A DNA stretch of 64,000 bases from Pohlia nutans (GCA_022496805.1 CM040100.1:15653009-15717008), one strand, 5' to 3'. Positions 36,625-48,917 are shown, numbered from the stretch's first letter. The notes: generated from the letters alone by a model not told the origin. Made by a program: numbers and translations.

Positions 36625-37595
36625 CTGTGGGGTGATAATCAAAATGGCGTCTTTGAATTCGCAGTGAAGGAAATTTCACATCTGCCAACTTTGACAGCCT
36701 CCCGAGGGCTGAAAAATGGTATTTTACCACGAATCATTTTTCACAAGATTATCTCTAAGTTAATAACATGTGTACTAAATCTGAAGGCCAAAAGATTCAT
36801 GAAAAAACATATATTAAAAATCTATCAACATGTGTAGTTGTGAAAAGTTTTTCACTGCTGCCAACTTTAACAGCCTCCCAAGGATTTATTTATTTTATTT
36901 GCCATGAAATTTGTTGGAGCAACAAGTTCTCTATGTTAATAACATGTTTTTCAAAATTTCAAGGCCAAAAGATCAATACAAGAATTTTGACACCCAACTT
37001 TAACACCCTCCCAAGGATTGAAGAATTTTTTATTTACTGTGAATTTTTTTTCACAAAAGTATTTCTATGTTAATAACACGTGTGACAAATTTCAAGGCCA
37101 AAAAATTCATACAGACAAAGACATTCAAAATCTGCCAACATGTGTACCTATGAAAAACCATTTCACAACTGCCAACTTTGACACCCTCCCAAGGGCTGAA
37201 ATATTTTTTATTCAACATGATTTTTTTTCACAAGATATTCTCTATGCTAATAACATGTGTGCCAAATTTCAAGGTGAAAAGATTTATAAAAAAGAAGATA
37301 TCCACAATCTATCAACATTAGGATGTTAAAGTTGGCAGCAGTGAAAAACTTTTCACAACTACACATGTTGGTAGATTTTTAATACCGGTATATATTTTTT
37401 CATGAATCTTTTGGCCTTCAAATTTGGTACACATGTTATTAACTTAGAGAGGATCTTGTAAAAAAAAATCATGGTAAATACCAATTTTTCAGCCCTCGGG
37501 AGGCTGTCAAAGTTGGCAAATGTGAAATTTCTTTCATTGTGAATTCAAAAACGCCATTTTGATTGTTACCCAACTGTACAGTACAAGAACATATT
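36625..37595. mobile_element. Foldback element with ~250-bp inverted arms built on a tandem repeat
   Basis: Arms 36625-36870 and 37320-37595 are inverted copies, sharing CAAAATGGCGT, GACAGCCTCCCGAGGGCTGA and GTTAATAACATGTGTAC blocks. Between and within lie about four head-to-tail units of ~150-190 bp, each with CCAACTTT(G/A)ACA-CCTCCCAAGG and TTAATAACATGTGT. Frames at 36768-37329 read through the repeat and are not taken as a gene. Confidence 0.78.
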
Positions 37596-37808
37596 ACCGT
37601 ACCCTAATGTCAAGGTTGACAAATCATGTTGAATAATTAGTTTTTTTTCCAAATGATGTGGACATTCTCTAAAACTATGTGAATATTTTCTAAGATTCTC
37701 ATTTTCATCTTAGAAAAAATATATTTTTTTGAAAAGAATAATTTCCTAAAGATTTGGGCTTATGTTTTTATATGTAATTTTTGCCGATCATGACGACCGG
37801 GTACAATA
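37595..37808. mobile_element. Family H MITE, copy 2, 214 bp, diverged
   Basis: Starts TACCGTACCCTAATGTCAAG and ends GACCGGGTACAATA. The interior aligns in the same orientation with 35949-36158, including the ATTCTCTAAAACT and AATTTCCTAAAAATTTGGGC-type blocks. Confidence 0.7.
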
Positions 37809-39237
37809 TACCAATAAATCTTATTGAAAATTGTAAACACCAACAAGTCAGCTCTATGAGCAACGTGGAACCTTTCTCCAAATCAAAAATGATCACATTG
37901 ACAACCACATACTTTGTTGATAGATAGTGTTCTATATGTCATCATTTAAATAAATAAAAAATTCCACTGCCATGGATTTCAATCATGTGATAAGGATTCG
38001 TTGAAATGGGCAATTGCGGTTGGCATACACTAGAATTAATCAAAAAGAAGCTAAAACTCATATTAGGTAAGGTGAGTTAGAAGTGAGCCAAGGGCAACCA
38101 AGTCAACTGGCATGGTTCCTACTAAATCTATAGATAGATAACATGTTCAACTAATTTTGCCGTCAGGAAGACGGAAAAACTAGTTGAACATGTATTTTTG
38201 GTTGTCAGAGGAGTGTTGGCTGAATTGGAAGGCATTTGCGATATCGTTTTTGTCTGACAGCTTTCAAAAAGCAGCTTTCAAGCCGCTTCCAGCATCTTTC
38301 ACCCAACCTCCCCACATTCCGGTTTTTACAGATTCTTCTTCATTTTGGGATTATAGCAGCTTCGAAGACCAAGGAAAAGCGGAGTTTTGAACTTGAGTTT
38401 TCATTTCGGTTACACTCAACAAGAGCATAGACTTCCATTCCCATGAATATTGGCCCTTGAAACTAGTGTTCTATTTTCGGTTAACTCAACTCCCTTTGTT
38501 TCGTAACGAGAGTCCACGATTTTTGGCATGTTTTTTTCCTAGTTTTTGTCCTATGTTTTACACTTCAAAACGTGAGCATCGTCCACTTCAAACAGGGCAG
38601 ACAATGAGAGTGACACAAAAACTACATACTACAGTTAAAGATAGCCCATTACTTGAGTATTGAGGTGATTATTTTTGGCAAAAGAAACGTCAAATTGAAA
38701 CACGCCAAAAAAGGTGGACTGGCTCTTATGATGAAACGGTGTGAGTATTTTCAAATCGCAGTCGACACTGCCGTAATTGGTTTAAAATTGGTGAGTCATC
38801 CTGCTAAAAGAATTGCCCAACAACCAGATGGCACTAGCACACAATGACAGAGGCTGAAAAGCAAATCTAGCCTATTACAAAGAATTGTTGCCTAATAAGT
38901 TAATGGTATGAATTTGCGAAAGGGGCCCAGCAAGTAGAGGCCCATATCAACTGGCCCATCTCCTCCATCAGTTGAAATTTCACAGGACGGAGTATGGCCT
39001 GTTCAAGCCATTGGTAGGCACGACGCCATGTCATCACATTGGTTGTATCGGCGGAATGGATAGGGAAAACTATCTGCTAGAATGTTTTGTTCCCAGCGTC
39101 CCAATGGCACCACAACACTCCATCTGCCCTCCATACAATGACATTCCATAATATGACCACAACAGTCTCTTGTCCATACAATGACACTCCATAATATGGC
39201 GATATTATTGTTTCAAGGAATATACATGTGACAAGTC
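37809..39237. other. Intergenic DNA, no supported gene
   Basis: Short open frames at 38184-38847 have no domain, no consistent splice context and no start context that I trust. Confidence 0.45.
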
Positions 39238-39676
39238 ATTTAGCATAATAAGAACACTGCAGTGGAGCACCCTTTTGAAAACTGGATTGAAAGAGAATCT
39301 TTATTGAGATCAACTTTTTAAAGTAATGAAGGAATGCCATTTCATTTTCATGAATTTAGGACTATCGTGTCATTGCCATGTAAATTTAGTTTTTGATTGT
39401 AACTAGATTGTGGTCCCATTGCAAAAGGGTGATGGCTCCTATTGCTCTATTTTGCTATGATTTTTGTAAATAATTTATGCCTGCTAAAACTAGATTGAAA
39501 GAGAATCTTCATTGAGATTCACTTTTTAAAGTAATGAAGGAATGCGATTTAATTTCCATGAATTTTGGGACTACCGTGTCATTGCCATGTAAACTTAGTT
39601 TTTAATTGTAACTAGATTGTGGTCCCATTGCAAAAGGGTGATGGCTCCCATTGCTCTATTATGCTATGATTTTTGT
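39238..39676. mobile_element. Family I element, two units in tandem
   Basis: Unit 1 starts TAGCATAATAAGAACACTGC and ends TTGCTCTATTTTGCTATGA. Unit 2 follows with the same body but no left terminus and ends TTGCTCTATTATGCTATGA. The period is about 220 bp and the two are very similar. Confidence 0.72.
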
Positions 39677-39817
39677 AAATAATTCATGCCTTCAAGGTAG
39701 GGCTTCCTAAACATGTTATAATAGAGAGGAGTAACAACATTCAGAAGGATGTCACTCAAAGATCTTGTAGCTTTTGGCATGTGACGCAAATTAAAATTCA
39801 ATTACTTTCACCCCACA

Positions 39818-40394
39818 TTAACTCCTAAAGGACCAAGCATCCATTTTTTGGACGATGTACAGATTTCATCCATGTTTTCTCATCCGTCATGTTTTTTATG
39901 CAAGGAAAAGAAATACAACAAAATTCTATGGCAAGATAGCTTCATGCATGTGTGATCCGATTAGAAAGGGGACGTTTTGTGAAAATTTTATGCATCTTTT
40001 CATGTTGCAATGATTCGCCAAAAATTTCAAAGATTTTAGTCTAAACGTGCTCTTGAAAAAATAAACTCATAAGATTAAGCAACCAAAAAATCTCCAAAAA
40101 TCACTACACTGAGAGTATTACATTCAAACCCATCACAACAAATTTCATCCACAAAATTGTCAATATCTTATTCGTAATTGAATTACAAAATATTTTTGAA
40201 TTTGAAGTTTCAAATTTTATACAAAATATTGGTGATAGCAATTGTAGGTCTAATTGTATGGATAGAATCTAAAAAATATAATGTACAACTTTTATTCATA
40301 CATCAAGTTCAAAATATCCCTCTTAGTTGCATTTCATGATGCATTTTTGCAAAATTGCTGAATCTAGAGAGAGATGAGGACATTTAGGGGTTAA
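39818..40394 (-). mobile_element. Family A piggyBac MITE, inverted, 577 bp
   Basis: Edges are TTAACTCCTAAAGGACC at 39818 and ACATTTAGGGGTTAA at 40394. The interior is the reverse complement of the family A body, with the TGTACAGATTTCATCC and AAGATGCAT-type blocks in the expected order. Same length as the copies at 9211 and 11809. Confidence 0.9.
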
Positions 40395-40610
40395 AGACAA
40401 TTTACTTCATCCAAGGTACACTCTAAATTCAATATTATCACACTCTCCAATATCACATTTTAGTATCTACATACAATATTCTCTATTGTATACACATGTG
40501 ATTAGATACTTTCCACATGTCAAGTTTTGAACACATGTAGAATCTAAAAGGTGTGATATAAAGGAGTTCTAAGTGTAGACTCTACGACCACGACTTAATC
40601 TTCAAAAGAA

Positions 40611-41777
40611 TTAATCCCTAACTGCTTGACCAAGCATATTTCGCGTAATTAACAAACTCCGAGACAAATTCGCTTTCAATTTCCTCATCCATACTTCATT
40701 TTTTACCACAGAAATTTTTTATTGAAGATTTTATTGGTAGTTACGCTTTTAATTTTGAAAACTAATCACATACAATGCCAATTATGAAATTTTGGCAAAT
40801 TTTTTAGTCTAGTGCTTCCATTTTGGCATAAAAACTTTGCAACTTTCAACTTGTTTTGGGTAGCTCCAGCGAATGAACATGGTTGTGGTTGGATGAGCTT
40901 TGCATACATTCTGACATAAACAAGCGGCTAGTCGCGTAGTCTTTGCCTTAGTATTTACCCTAGATTTACTTTTATCGCTTGTTTACACTGTTCAGCCATG
41001 TAACTCCTAGTAAACGATGCGTTTCCGCAGTCTCTCCCCTGGTGGGGCAAAGACAACAAAGTGAAGGGAATGGGATATTTCATCACGTTTTGCTTTTCGA
41101 AGTACATTAGATTACAAGGCCCACCATTTGAAATGCAGACTTTTCATATTTACTTCACGAATCAAAACCCGCATATCTCACATATTCACTTCACGAATCA
41201 AAACCCGCATATCTCACATATTCACTTCACGAATCAAAACCCGCATATCTCACATATTCACTTCACGAATCAAAACCCGCATATCTCACATATTCACTTC
41301 AGTATTTTTACAAGACTTTTGGAAAAACATAAAATACATTTTTTTTGGTGGTTATTCATTAAAAAAAACCTATGCCCAACATCTTCATTGCTCCAAAATC
41401 GACGATCAATCGCTAAAATCTAATCCATCTTGTTCTGTTATGGACAATTGTAGAGTGGGTTCCAGTTTACTTAGACCACACATACAAGATCCCATGGTTG
41501 CAATTTCAAACAAGCGGCTAGTCGCGGAGTCTTTGCCTTAGTATTTACCCCAAATTTACCTTTACGGCTTCTTGTTACTGTCCAGGCACATAACTCCCAG
41601 TAACTCCTAAAAAACAAAGCCTATCCGTAGTCTCTCCAAAGACAACAAAATGCAAAATAGATGGGGAAAATCGATTTCTATAATTTAAATAAATAAATAA
41701 TTTATATATTTATATATTTATATATTTAAATGGTCTAAAATTGTTCTGGAAAAGGGTGACAGGCGTGAAGGGGTTAA
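40611..41777 (-). mobile_element. Non-autonomous piggyBac derivative, 1167 bp, with internal tandem repeats
   Basis: The left edge, TTAATCCCTAACTGCTTGAC, followed by a CTCATCCATACT block, matches the right end of the large piggyBac element read in reverse. The right edge, TGACAGGCGTGAAGGGGTTAA, corresponds to its left end. The interior has 120-bp direct repeats (about 40917-41035 and 41507-41636) flanking a 36-bp tandem array. Its last TTAA is shared with the element at 41774. Confidence 0.7.
41153..41296 (+). repeat. 36-bp tandem repeat, four near-perfect copies
   Basis: Unit begins CTTCACGAATCAAAACCC; copies start at 41153, 41189, 41225 and 41261. Because 36 is divisible by three the array stays open in two frames and gives a 12-residue peptide repeat (FTNQNPHISHIH). 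I see no evidence of translation. Confidence 0.9.
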
Positions 41778-42506
41778 CCCCTAAAGGTTGGGCCTATGAC
41801 CATGGAATTGTGTTTTATCTGTCACACTCAATTTTACTACTAAAAATAATACCAGAATTCAAATTTATATTTTTAGTAGATGAAGTCACATGTCTACTAC
41901 AAATCATGAAATTTCATAAATTTTGGTGAAAATTTGAAATTACTATGGTTTTATGAAGTGATTGTAAAGAAAATCTATATCAATTACAAAATGTACTAGA
42001 AAATTCCCATTTTTTTACCTAAGGTGTAAATTACAATGAAGAAAAGTTTAGTTAATGAAAATCATCCGTGTATCTAAATTAAGAAATTTTGCTACACCTT
42101 GGTGATACCTACTGAACTTGTAACTACAATAAAACACTCAATTTTCAATTTTTTCCAAAAATTCAAAGTGGAGTAGAAACTAGACTTGGCAAGCTTCATT
42201 TTGTTGGTTGGGCTCAAATGCAATGGAACTCATTTTCATGGCCTAAATTTAGTTTAAGTAGAACAAGCAAAAAAATTCAAAATACACTACACGGTGAACT
42301 ATTTTTACGACTCTTTTTGTAGTTGGGACCCCATGTAAAATCTAAAAATAACTTGAATGATTTGAATTTTAACTTGAAGGGGCGGCATCACCAAGCAAAG
42401 CCTTTCACATTAAGAATTGGATGGAAATCATCCACATAGTAGTTGGAATTGAACAGTCGACTTCATTCATAAGCCATTTTTTGGTCTCAGCGGCGTTTAG
42501 GGTTAA
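41774..42506 (+). mobile_element. Family E piggyBac-type MITE, copy 1, 733 bp
   Basis: Starts TTAACCCCTAAAGGTTGGGC and ends GCGGCGTTTAGGGTTAA. Nearly identical in reverse to 48188-48917 along the whole length, which points to recent movement. Non-coding. Confidence 0.88.
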
Positions 42507-43503
42507 GTTTGCCCCCAGGAATTCTGTGCAAAGTGTGTAAGGTGGACGTAAAGCCCAAAAGCTGCACGACGTGTGGCATACATATATGGTCATATATATG
42601 CTTCCATGCAGCAGTAGGTCAAGTGGAATAGAAAGAGTTGAATATGCTGCATGGACGGAGTGCAAGATGCATGTTGAATATGTTGGACGTTGTGCAATCT
42701 GCATGTTGGGTGGGTTGGCCGAGGAGCATGGGGGAAAATATTGGTGGCCCCGCTGGGGTCTGTTTCACGGTGCCCCCGCCGCCCTCGCTCACCCCGCCCA
42801 ATTTAGAAAGAATATGACCTTCCACAATCCACATTTCAGGCCACCCAGTGTGATAATAAACTTATATTATTACGTACATGTGCTCTTTTCAACGGCATCC
42901 CCACCCAACGGTTGTTGTCAATGAGATCCACAATGCCCTTCACCTCCAGTCACACCTTAGAAGTCCCCAAAGAAATAACTCCAGTTCTTCTGGGTGAGCA
43001 CCGTTTGATCATTTTTCAGTCAAACGTTGATTTTCACCTAGTTCTTAATTTCAAATGGAAATGGTTCCAACTAAGAAAGTGTGGGAGCTATCTTCGACTA
43101 TTTAGTCCAATTTACAGTTCTTTAAAATTGTTGAAATTGCGTATTTGTTATAGCACTTTAAAGCTCAGAGCTCTAAAATTCCAATATACACTAAAAAAAA
43201 AGTTTTCAATCAAATTTCTTTTTATGACGCTTGAGAAGCATGCCGGCTACACCTTGTTATTCATCACTATTATTAACGTTTTCCTTTAAAAATATTATTT
43301 TAGGCATTTTGTAATTACTATGGCTATTACAATGGAAAACCTTTGAAAAATCTTATAAAATTCATTTTTACTTAAAGAATTATGAAAAAATTAGTGTAAA
43401 TCGGTTTAAGAATAAGTTGTATGAGAAAAATACCCAAATAATATAATACATTTTAAAATGCGAGAAATTGATGAGGTTTGACAGGTAAATGTAGTGTAGA
43501 CGC
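42507..43503. other. Intergenic DNA, no supported gene
   Basis: A G+C-richer block lies at 42640-42830. Frames at 42571-42924 and 42912-43289 match nothing. Confidence 0.45.
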
Positions 43504-44333
43504 TTAACCCCTAAGTGTCCCTAGCTTTTTTGGGCTTAAAATCATGATTGCTTTTGATGTGTTATAGGTCTAAATGTAAGTGAGGTATAGAAATCTCAAC
43601 CATACAATCTTGTAATATACATGTTGTAGGTCATGTGGATCAAATTTGGAGTCATTTGGCCATATAGATTGCAAGATCATAGTGTTTTAGTGTTAAAAAA
43701 GGATGCTGAAATTTTCCTAGCAACACAGTTAGAGGTGAAATTCGTTTTCAAAATTACTCAAATGAAAAAACTTTCAACTATAAAGTAGTTCAAAATCATC
43801 ATATAAATACATTGGTACAAAAAAAACTCATGAAAAAAATTTAATGTGCCCTAAAATGGCCTTGCAATGTCAAAAAGTAGCCCGAAAAGTGACCCATTTG
43901 ACCCAAAAAGCAAAAAAGTGTCCAAACTAGACTCGTGCACTAAAATAACTCCCAAACATTCAGAAAAAAATGGATTGACATGAAAATTTTACTATGATAA
44001 CTAGACTTCAAGGGGAATCCAACCCAATAATATATTTTTATTTATTTATTGAAAACGGACATGGGATGAAGGAGATACAAGCCTCCGAAGTTGCAGCCAT
44101 CAAATTACACAACAACTGTCCAAAAAAAAGACACCTACTTTCAAATGATCACCAAAAATTCAATACATCTCGGATTGATCTGAAATTTTTACCACTCATT
44201 TCATACATCATGCGGTTTTTTTTTTCAAAATTTCATTGAAATCGGACACTTTTTGCAAAAGTCACAGATCTTCGAAGGTTAATGTACCCCCAAAAACGTC
44301 CAAAATATGGATGCCGGGACGGTTAGGGGTTAA
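43504..44333. mobile_element. piggyBac-type element, 830 bp
   Basis: Starts TTAACCCCTAAGTGTCCC and ends CGGGACGGTTAGGGGTTAA; the termini are inverted over about 16 of 18 bp. The interior is unlike the other families. An open frame at 43994-44239 inside it matches nothing. It ends 3 bp before the family A copy at 44337. Confidence 0.75.
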
Positions 44334-44336
44334 GGG

Positions 44337-44907
44337 TTAACCCCTAAACGACCTCACCCCTCTCTAATTTGGTAGTTTTGCAAAGATGCATTATAAAATG
44401 CAACTAAGAGGGATATTTTGAACTTGATGTATGAACAAAAGTTGTACGTTATAAATTTTAGATTCTACCCACATAATTAAATTTGCAATTGCTATCACCA
44501 ATATTTTGTATAAAATTTGAAACCTCAAATTCAAAAATATTTTAAAATTAAATTACAAATAAAACATTGACAATTTGTGGAAGAAATTTGTTGTGATCAG
44601 TTGAAATGTAATACTCCAAGTGTAGCAATTTTTGGAGATTTTTTGGTTGCTTAATTTTATGAGTTGATTTTTTCAAGAGCACATTTAGACTAAAATCTTT
44701 GAAATTTTTAGTGAATCATTGCAACATGAAAATGATGAAATATTCAGAAATAATCCTCTTTTTAATCGGATCACACATGTATGAAGCTATCTTGCCAAAA
44801 AAAAAACTAGTATTTAGTTTCCTTGCAAAAAGTGCATGACTTATGAGAAAACGTGGATGCAATCTGTACATTGTTCAAAGAATGGACAGTTGGGCAATTA
44901 GAGGTTG
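44337..44907 (+). mobile_element. Family A piggyBac MITE, 571 bp, with decayed right edge
   Basis: Starts TTAACCCCTAAACGACC, identical to the left end of the large piggyBac element over 22 bp. The right edge reads AATTAGAGGTTGA, one base away from TTAA, so that edge has mutated. It begins 4 bp after the end of another TTAA element. Confidence 0.88.
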
Positions 44908-44971
44908 AAAGTTTGTTTGTTCAAGATCCCACATCAAAGCACACATGATAGAAGAGTTACACAAGAACTAA

Positions 44972-45358
44972 GAGCATTTCTACCGTTACCCTGGCAAAAT
45001 CGCCCTAGAAACGGTGGTGGAGGACCTAATCACTGTAGAGCCCGTCCCCACATGCATCCAAACTCCACCGTTGAAGAGTTGCAGGCTCCATACCCAATCC
45101 AACAAGCCCACCATGTCACGCGGACCACCGACGCAGCAACCCCGTTATCTGCCATGTAGCCGATTGTGTTGTCTTATATTGTCCAGACACTGCAAGATAG
45201 GCATGGGGAAAAATTCATGAGACTCGGTAGGATCCAGAGTCTGGGGTTGTTTTTGGCAAGGCCGTGCTCAAGCCATGTCAATGGTGGGGAGAATTTGGAA
45301 GCCCGGCCACGCCACACATCCTCGCAGCCCTTTGTCGAGGGCATGGGTGGCCATGCTC
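44972..45358. mobile_element. PIF/Harbinger-like MITE, 387 bp
   Basis: Starts GAGCATTTCTACC and ends GGTGGCCATGCTC, flanked by TAA on both sides (44969-44971 and 45359-45361), a three-base duplication typical of this superfamily. The G+C-rich interior gives several overlapping open frames without recognisable products. It may contain captured host sequence. Confidence 0.65.
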
Positions 45359-45361
45359 TAA

Positions 45362-46797
45362 GGTAGTGTAGTGTGCCCAAATTAATTTGTGAATTTTTTT
45401 TGATTTGATATCTTAGAAAGGTGGCGGGACTTTTAAAAATTAAGATTATATGTGGTGAATTAAAACACAAAGTCATAGCAAATAGAATCATAGTCAATTT
45501 ATGAAAAAACATGTGATTTTTATAAATTTTTGAAGGGTGTTGTAAGAAATTCCACAAGTGCTACTAGGGTCTCTTATACTAGGCAAAAGATAACCCATAT
45601 TAATTGTTTCCCTTGATTGCAATCACCACAAGTCTTATATAAATGGCCATGTGTTTAATTCAAAATAGCCTACATGATTTGGGTAGTTTCCTATATTGGC
45701 ATGAAATATATTGGTCCATTTTTCTAAACCGCCATTTTCTCGACTCATAAGTACTACTTTGACACCCCATTCTCACATTTCTTTCAAAGTAGTAATGAAA
45801 GAATATCTTAATGGCATAAATGGGGGCTCTAGTAGGTGTCACAAATAGTCACATGTCATAAATAAGGCGCAGTATCTTACATAAGGTAGAAGGACCTTAC
45901 TCTATTTCCACCTCCAATTTTGTCTCACAAAAATACCTCTAGAGTGTATTTAAACCGTCCTATCAAGGTTGTAAACCCAAATATTTTAACAAATCGAGTT
46001 CTTATTTCTATGTCATATTAAGAATAAAAAATTTGAAATAGCCAAAAATATAAAATTTGAAAAAGAAACACTCTAATTTTCTACCTATTTGTTTGAGAGC
46101 CCACACCAAATTCTAGTGGACAATAATATTTCTTTACATCTAATATAAGTAAATCTATTAAAACTCGTCATTGAAATTGTGCTATTTTCCTACTTAATTA
46201 TAATGCTATGCAACATGAAGCAATACAAAACTAGCGCATTTATTATATCTTTGAATTCATGGTTTGGGAACTCTCTACATATTTCATGCTATAGTTTTGA
46301 AGGAATTTTCAAGTTGACTTTATTGTCAAATTGTACGAAATATCACAGTACTGCTGAAAAGAGCACAACAAGAATCAAACCCAGACTAAATAATTGCAAT
46401 ACAACATCCTTTACCAACCAACCCATAAGCCATGACTTGGCGATCACCAACAAAATAAACTCCAAATTATACTCTAACTAGATCTAACCACTCACTTAAG
46501 GTTATTGTTTGTTACTAGTATTTGTTACTAGTCACTAAAGTGTCTATTCTCAGAAGGAGAGGGTTGTCTTGTATCAATGGCCCTTTGACCAGTGGGCATT
46601 GGCTCATTGTCAAGACAAACATGCACTTTATTCATGCCGGCCTTGAAAGAGGACCGGAGTTTCTATCTATCTATCAAATTGTACATAAGCAACAAAAATT
46701 TGACATAGGATAATATTTTTCCTCACATTGCAGGTACACATGAAAAACTTGCAAGTGTTTTAGAAGGTACAAAATAATAAATATAATTGTGTAGGAC
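45362..46797. other. AT-rich intergenic DNA with one dispersed-repeat copy
   Basis: About 46550-46675 is a copy of the GCCGGCCTTGAAAGAGGAC repeat. Otherwise no gene or clear element. Confidence 0.5.
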
Positions 46798-47312
46798 CAC
46801 TAGGGCGAATTTACACCCATGCTTGTACCTAGGGGAGAGAGTAAAAACCAAAACTTGCCCCTATTTTTGAACATGGTGGGTCTACCTAGACTAATTTGGG
46901 ATCGCATACCCCAAAATTAGAATTAGAATTTCCAAGAGGAGCACCTAGACCCCCAAAATGAGTACTACTCTAAACTTAGAAAGGGTCATCTTGATATCAA
47001 AATGACATCAAAATGACATATGTCACAATGATGTAGGGATTAATGCCATTTTGATGTCAAAATGATGCAAACTTAACATGTCCCAAGCCAAAACGATGTA
47101 AACTTAACATGAAAATGATACATGTTAACCTTACATTAGAATGACCTATACCACATGGATGTGAAGCTTAAATCAAATTGACATCAAAATCACATCAATC
47201 CCTATGTCACCATGGCATATATCATTTTGATGTCATTTTGACATCAAGATGACCCTTCCTAAATTTACTGATGTAATGGCTGGGTATCAGCATGAGTGTA
47301 GTTTCGCCCTAG
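46798..47312. mobile_element. Inverted-repeat element, 515 bp, CACTA-like left end, with an inner palindrome
   Basis: Left CACTAGGGCGAATTTACAC and right GTGTAGTTTCGCCCTAGCTG are inverted over about 24 of 26 bp. Inside, 46977-47268 forms a second palindrome (TTAGAAAGGGTCATCTTGAT against ATCAAGATGACCCTTCCTAA) filled with repeated AAATGACAT words. The left end looks like a CACTA transposon, but the right end is not TAGTG and no 3-bp duplication was seen, so the superfamily is open. Confidence 0.65.
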
Positions 47313-47646
47313 CTGTGTTGGACACTTGCATGCGTAATTCTACGTGATTGAATTTGACTTTATAATCAAGAAGTTTACCAAGTTTGAAACATTCAATGAA
47401 GTTGACAGCCATTTTCAGAGAAGCATCCTGTAGCATACTTTGGGAGTTTGGGTTCAAGAGCAATTCATTGCGTGATCAGGACTGCATTAATTTCGAGTTT
47501 TCATCCATCCAAATTTCTCTTGGTTCTTGTGCTTGTTGACTATCATTTGTATAGTACGGATTTTCAAAATAAGATGTTAGGATTTTTTGGAGAACAACAC
47601 AATTGGTTTATGTCAAATTTCATTCTTAGTTCAAAAAGTGAGACCT
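47313..47646. other. Intergenic DNA, nothing recognised
   Basis: A short frame at 47448-47690 runs into the family F element and is not supported. Confidence 0.45.
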
Positions 47647-48191
47647 TAATCCTTTCAGGCGCCTGCGTCCAAAATCTGGACGCCGGATGAATTTCAGCAG
47701 CTCGATTTCTGTAGGTACCGGATGTTTTTCATCCATTTTTATTTTTTTTCATTCTTGTGCTAGTTGAATACCATTTGTATGGTATGGATCTTCCAAATAA
47801 GATAATGTGAATTTTGAAAAATTACAAAAGTGATTAATGTCAAGTTTCAATCTTAGTTCAAAAAGAAAGACCTTAAATATGATTTTCCATAGTAAGTAGA
47901 ATCAAATAATGGAAACCATACCATCTCGAAGTGCATGTCATTCTAATTTCATTACAATATTTTTAAAAAAAATTCTGTTAATTTTGGATTTTTAATTGAA
48001 TTTCAAGAGAAAACCTTGCAAAATTACTTAAAAATATTAATAATAAATATGATGAATCCAACCGTACAGATGTTATCTACACATTGACATTTACAACTTT
48101 GTTTTGTACATCAACTCCATTTCCGTTTTTCATCAACCATTTTATAACAAGTCTTTGAAAACAGTGTTGAATCGGGACGTTAAAGGGTTAA
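47647..48191 (+). mobile_element. Family F TTAA element, complete copy, 545 bp
   Basis: Starts TTAATCCTTTCAGGCGCC and ends GGGACGTTAAAGGGTTAA. The left end carries a GCGTCC...GGACGC palindrome. Its right part is repeated at 48914-49245. Confidence 0.7.
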
Positions 48192-48917
48192 CCCCTAAAC
48201 GCCGCCGAGACCAAAAAATGGCTTATGAATGAAGTCGACTGTTCAATTCCAACTGCGTGGATGATTTCCATCCAATTCTTAATGTGAAAGGCTTTTCTTG
48301 GTGATGCCACCCCTTCAAGTTAAATTCAAATCATTCAAGCTATTTTTAGATTTTACATGGGGTCCCAACTACAAAAAGAGTCGTAAAAATGGTTCACCGT
48401 GTAGTATATTTTGAATTTTTTTGCTTGTTCTACTTAAACTAAATTTAGGCCATGAAAATGAGTTCCATTGCATTTGAGCTTAACTAACAAAATGAAGCTT
48501 GCCAAGTCTAGTTTCTACTCCACTTTGAATTTTTGGAAAGAATTGAAAATTGAGTGTTTTATTGTAGTTACAAGTTCGGTAGGTATCACCAAGGTGTAGC
48601 GAAATTTCTAAATTTAGATACACAGATGATTTTCATCAACTAAACTTTTCTTCATTGTAATTTACACCTTAGGTAAAAAAATCGGAATTTTCTAGTACAT
48701 TTTGTAATTGATATAGATTTTCTTTACAATCACTTCATAAAATCATAGTAATTTCTAATTTCACCAAACTTTATGAAAAATTCATGATTTGTAGTAGACA
48801 TGTGACTTCATCTACTAAAAATATAAATTTGAATTCTTGAATTATTTTTAGTAGCAAAATTGAGTGTGACAGATAAAACATGATTCCATGGTCATAAGCC
48901 CAACCTTTAGGGGTTAA
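48188..48917 (-). mobile_element. Family E piggyBac-type MITE, copy 2, inverted, 730 bp
   Basis: Starts TTAACCCCTAAACGCCGCC and ends CCAACCTTTAGGGGTTAA. Its left TTAA is also the last TTAA of the family F copy. Its right TTAA coincides with an internal TTAA of a second family F copy. Confidence 0.88.

Noticed and set aside
36768..37329. Two ~100-codon frames with repeated words
   Set aside because: They read through the tandem repeat of the foldback element.
35949..37808. LTR retrotransposon with 210-bp LTRs
   Set aside because: The direct repeats have their own inverted TACCGTAC ends and the interior has no gag/pol, primer-binding site or polypurine tract; two MITEs fit better.
41061..41541. 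Peptides with repeated FTNQNPHISHIH
   Set aside because: Produced by a 36-bp tandem repeat in a non-coding element; no other sign of a gene.
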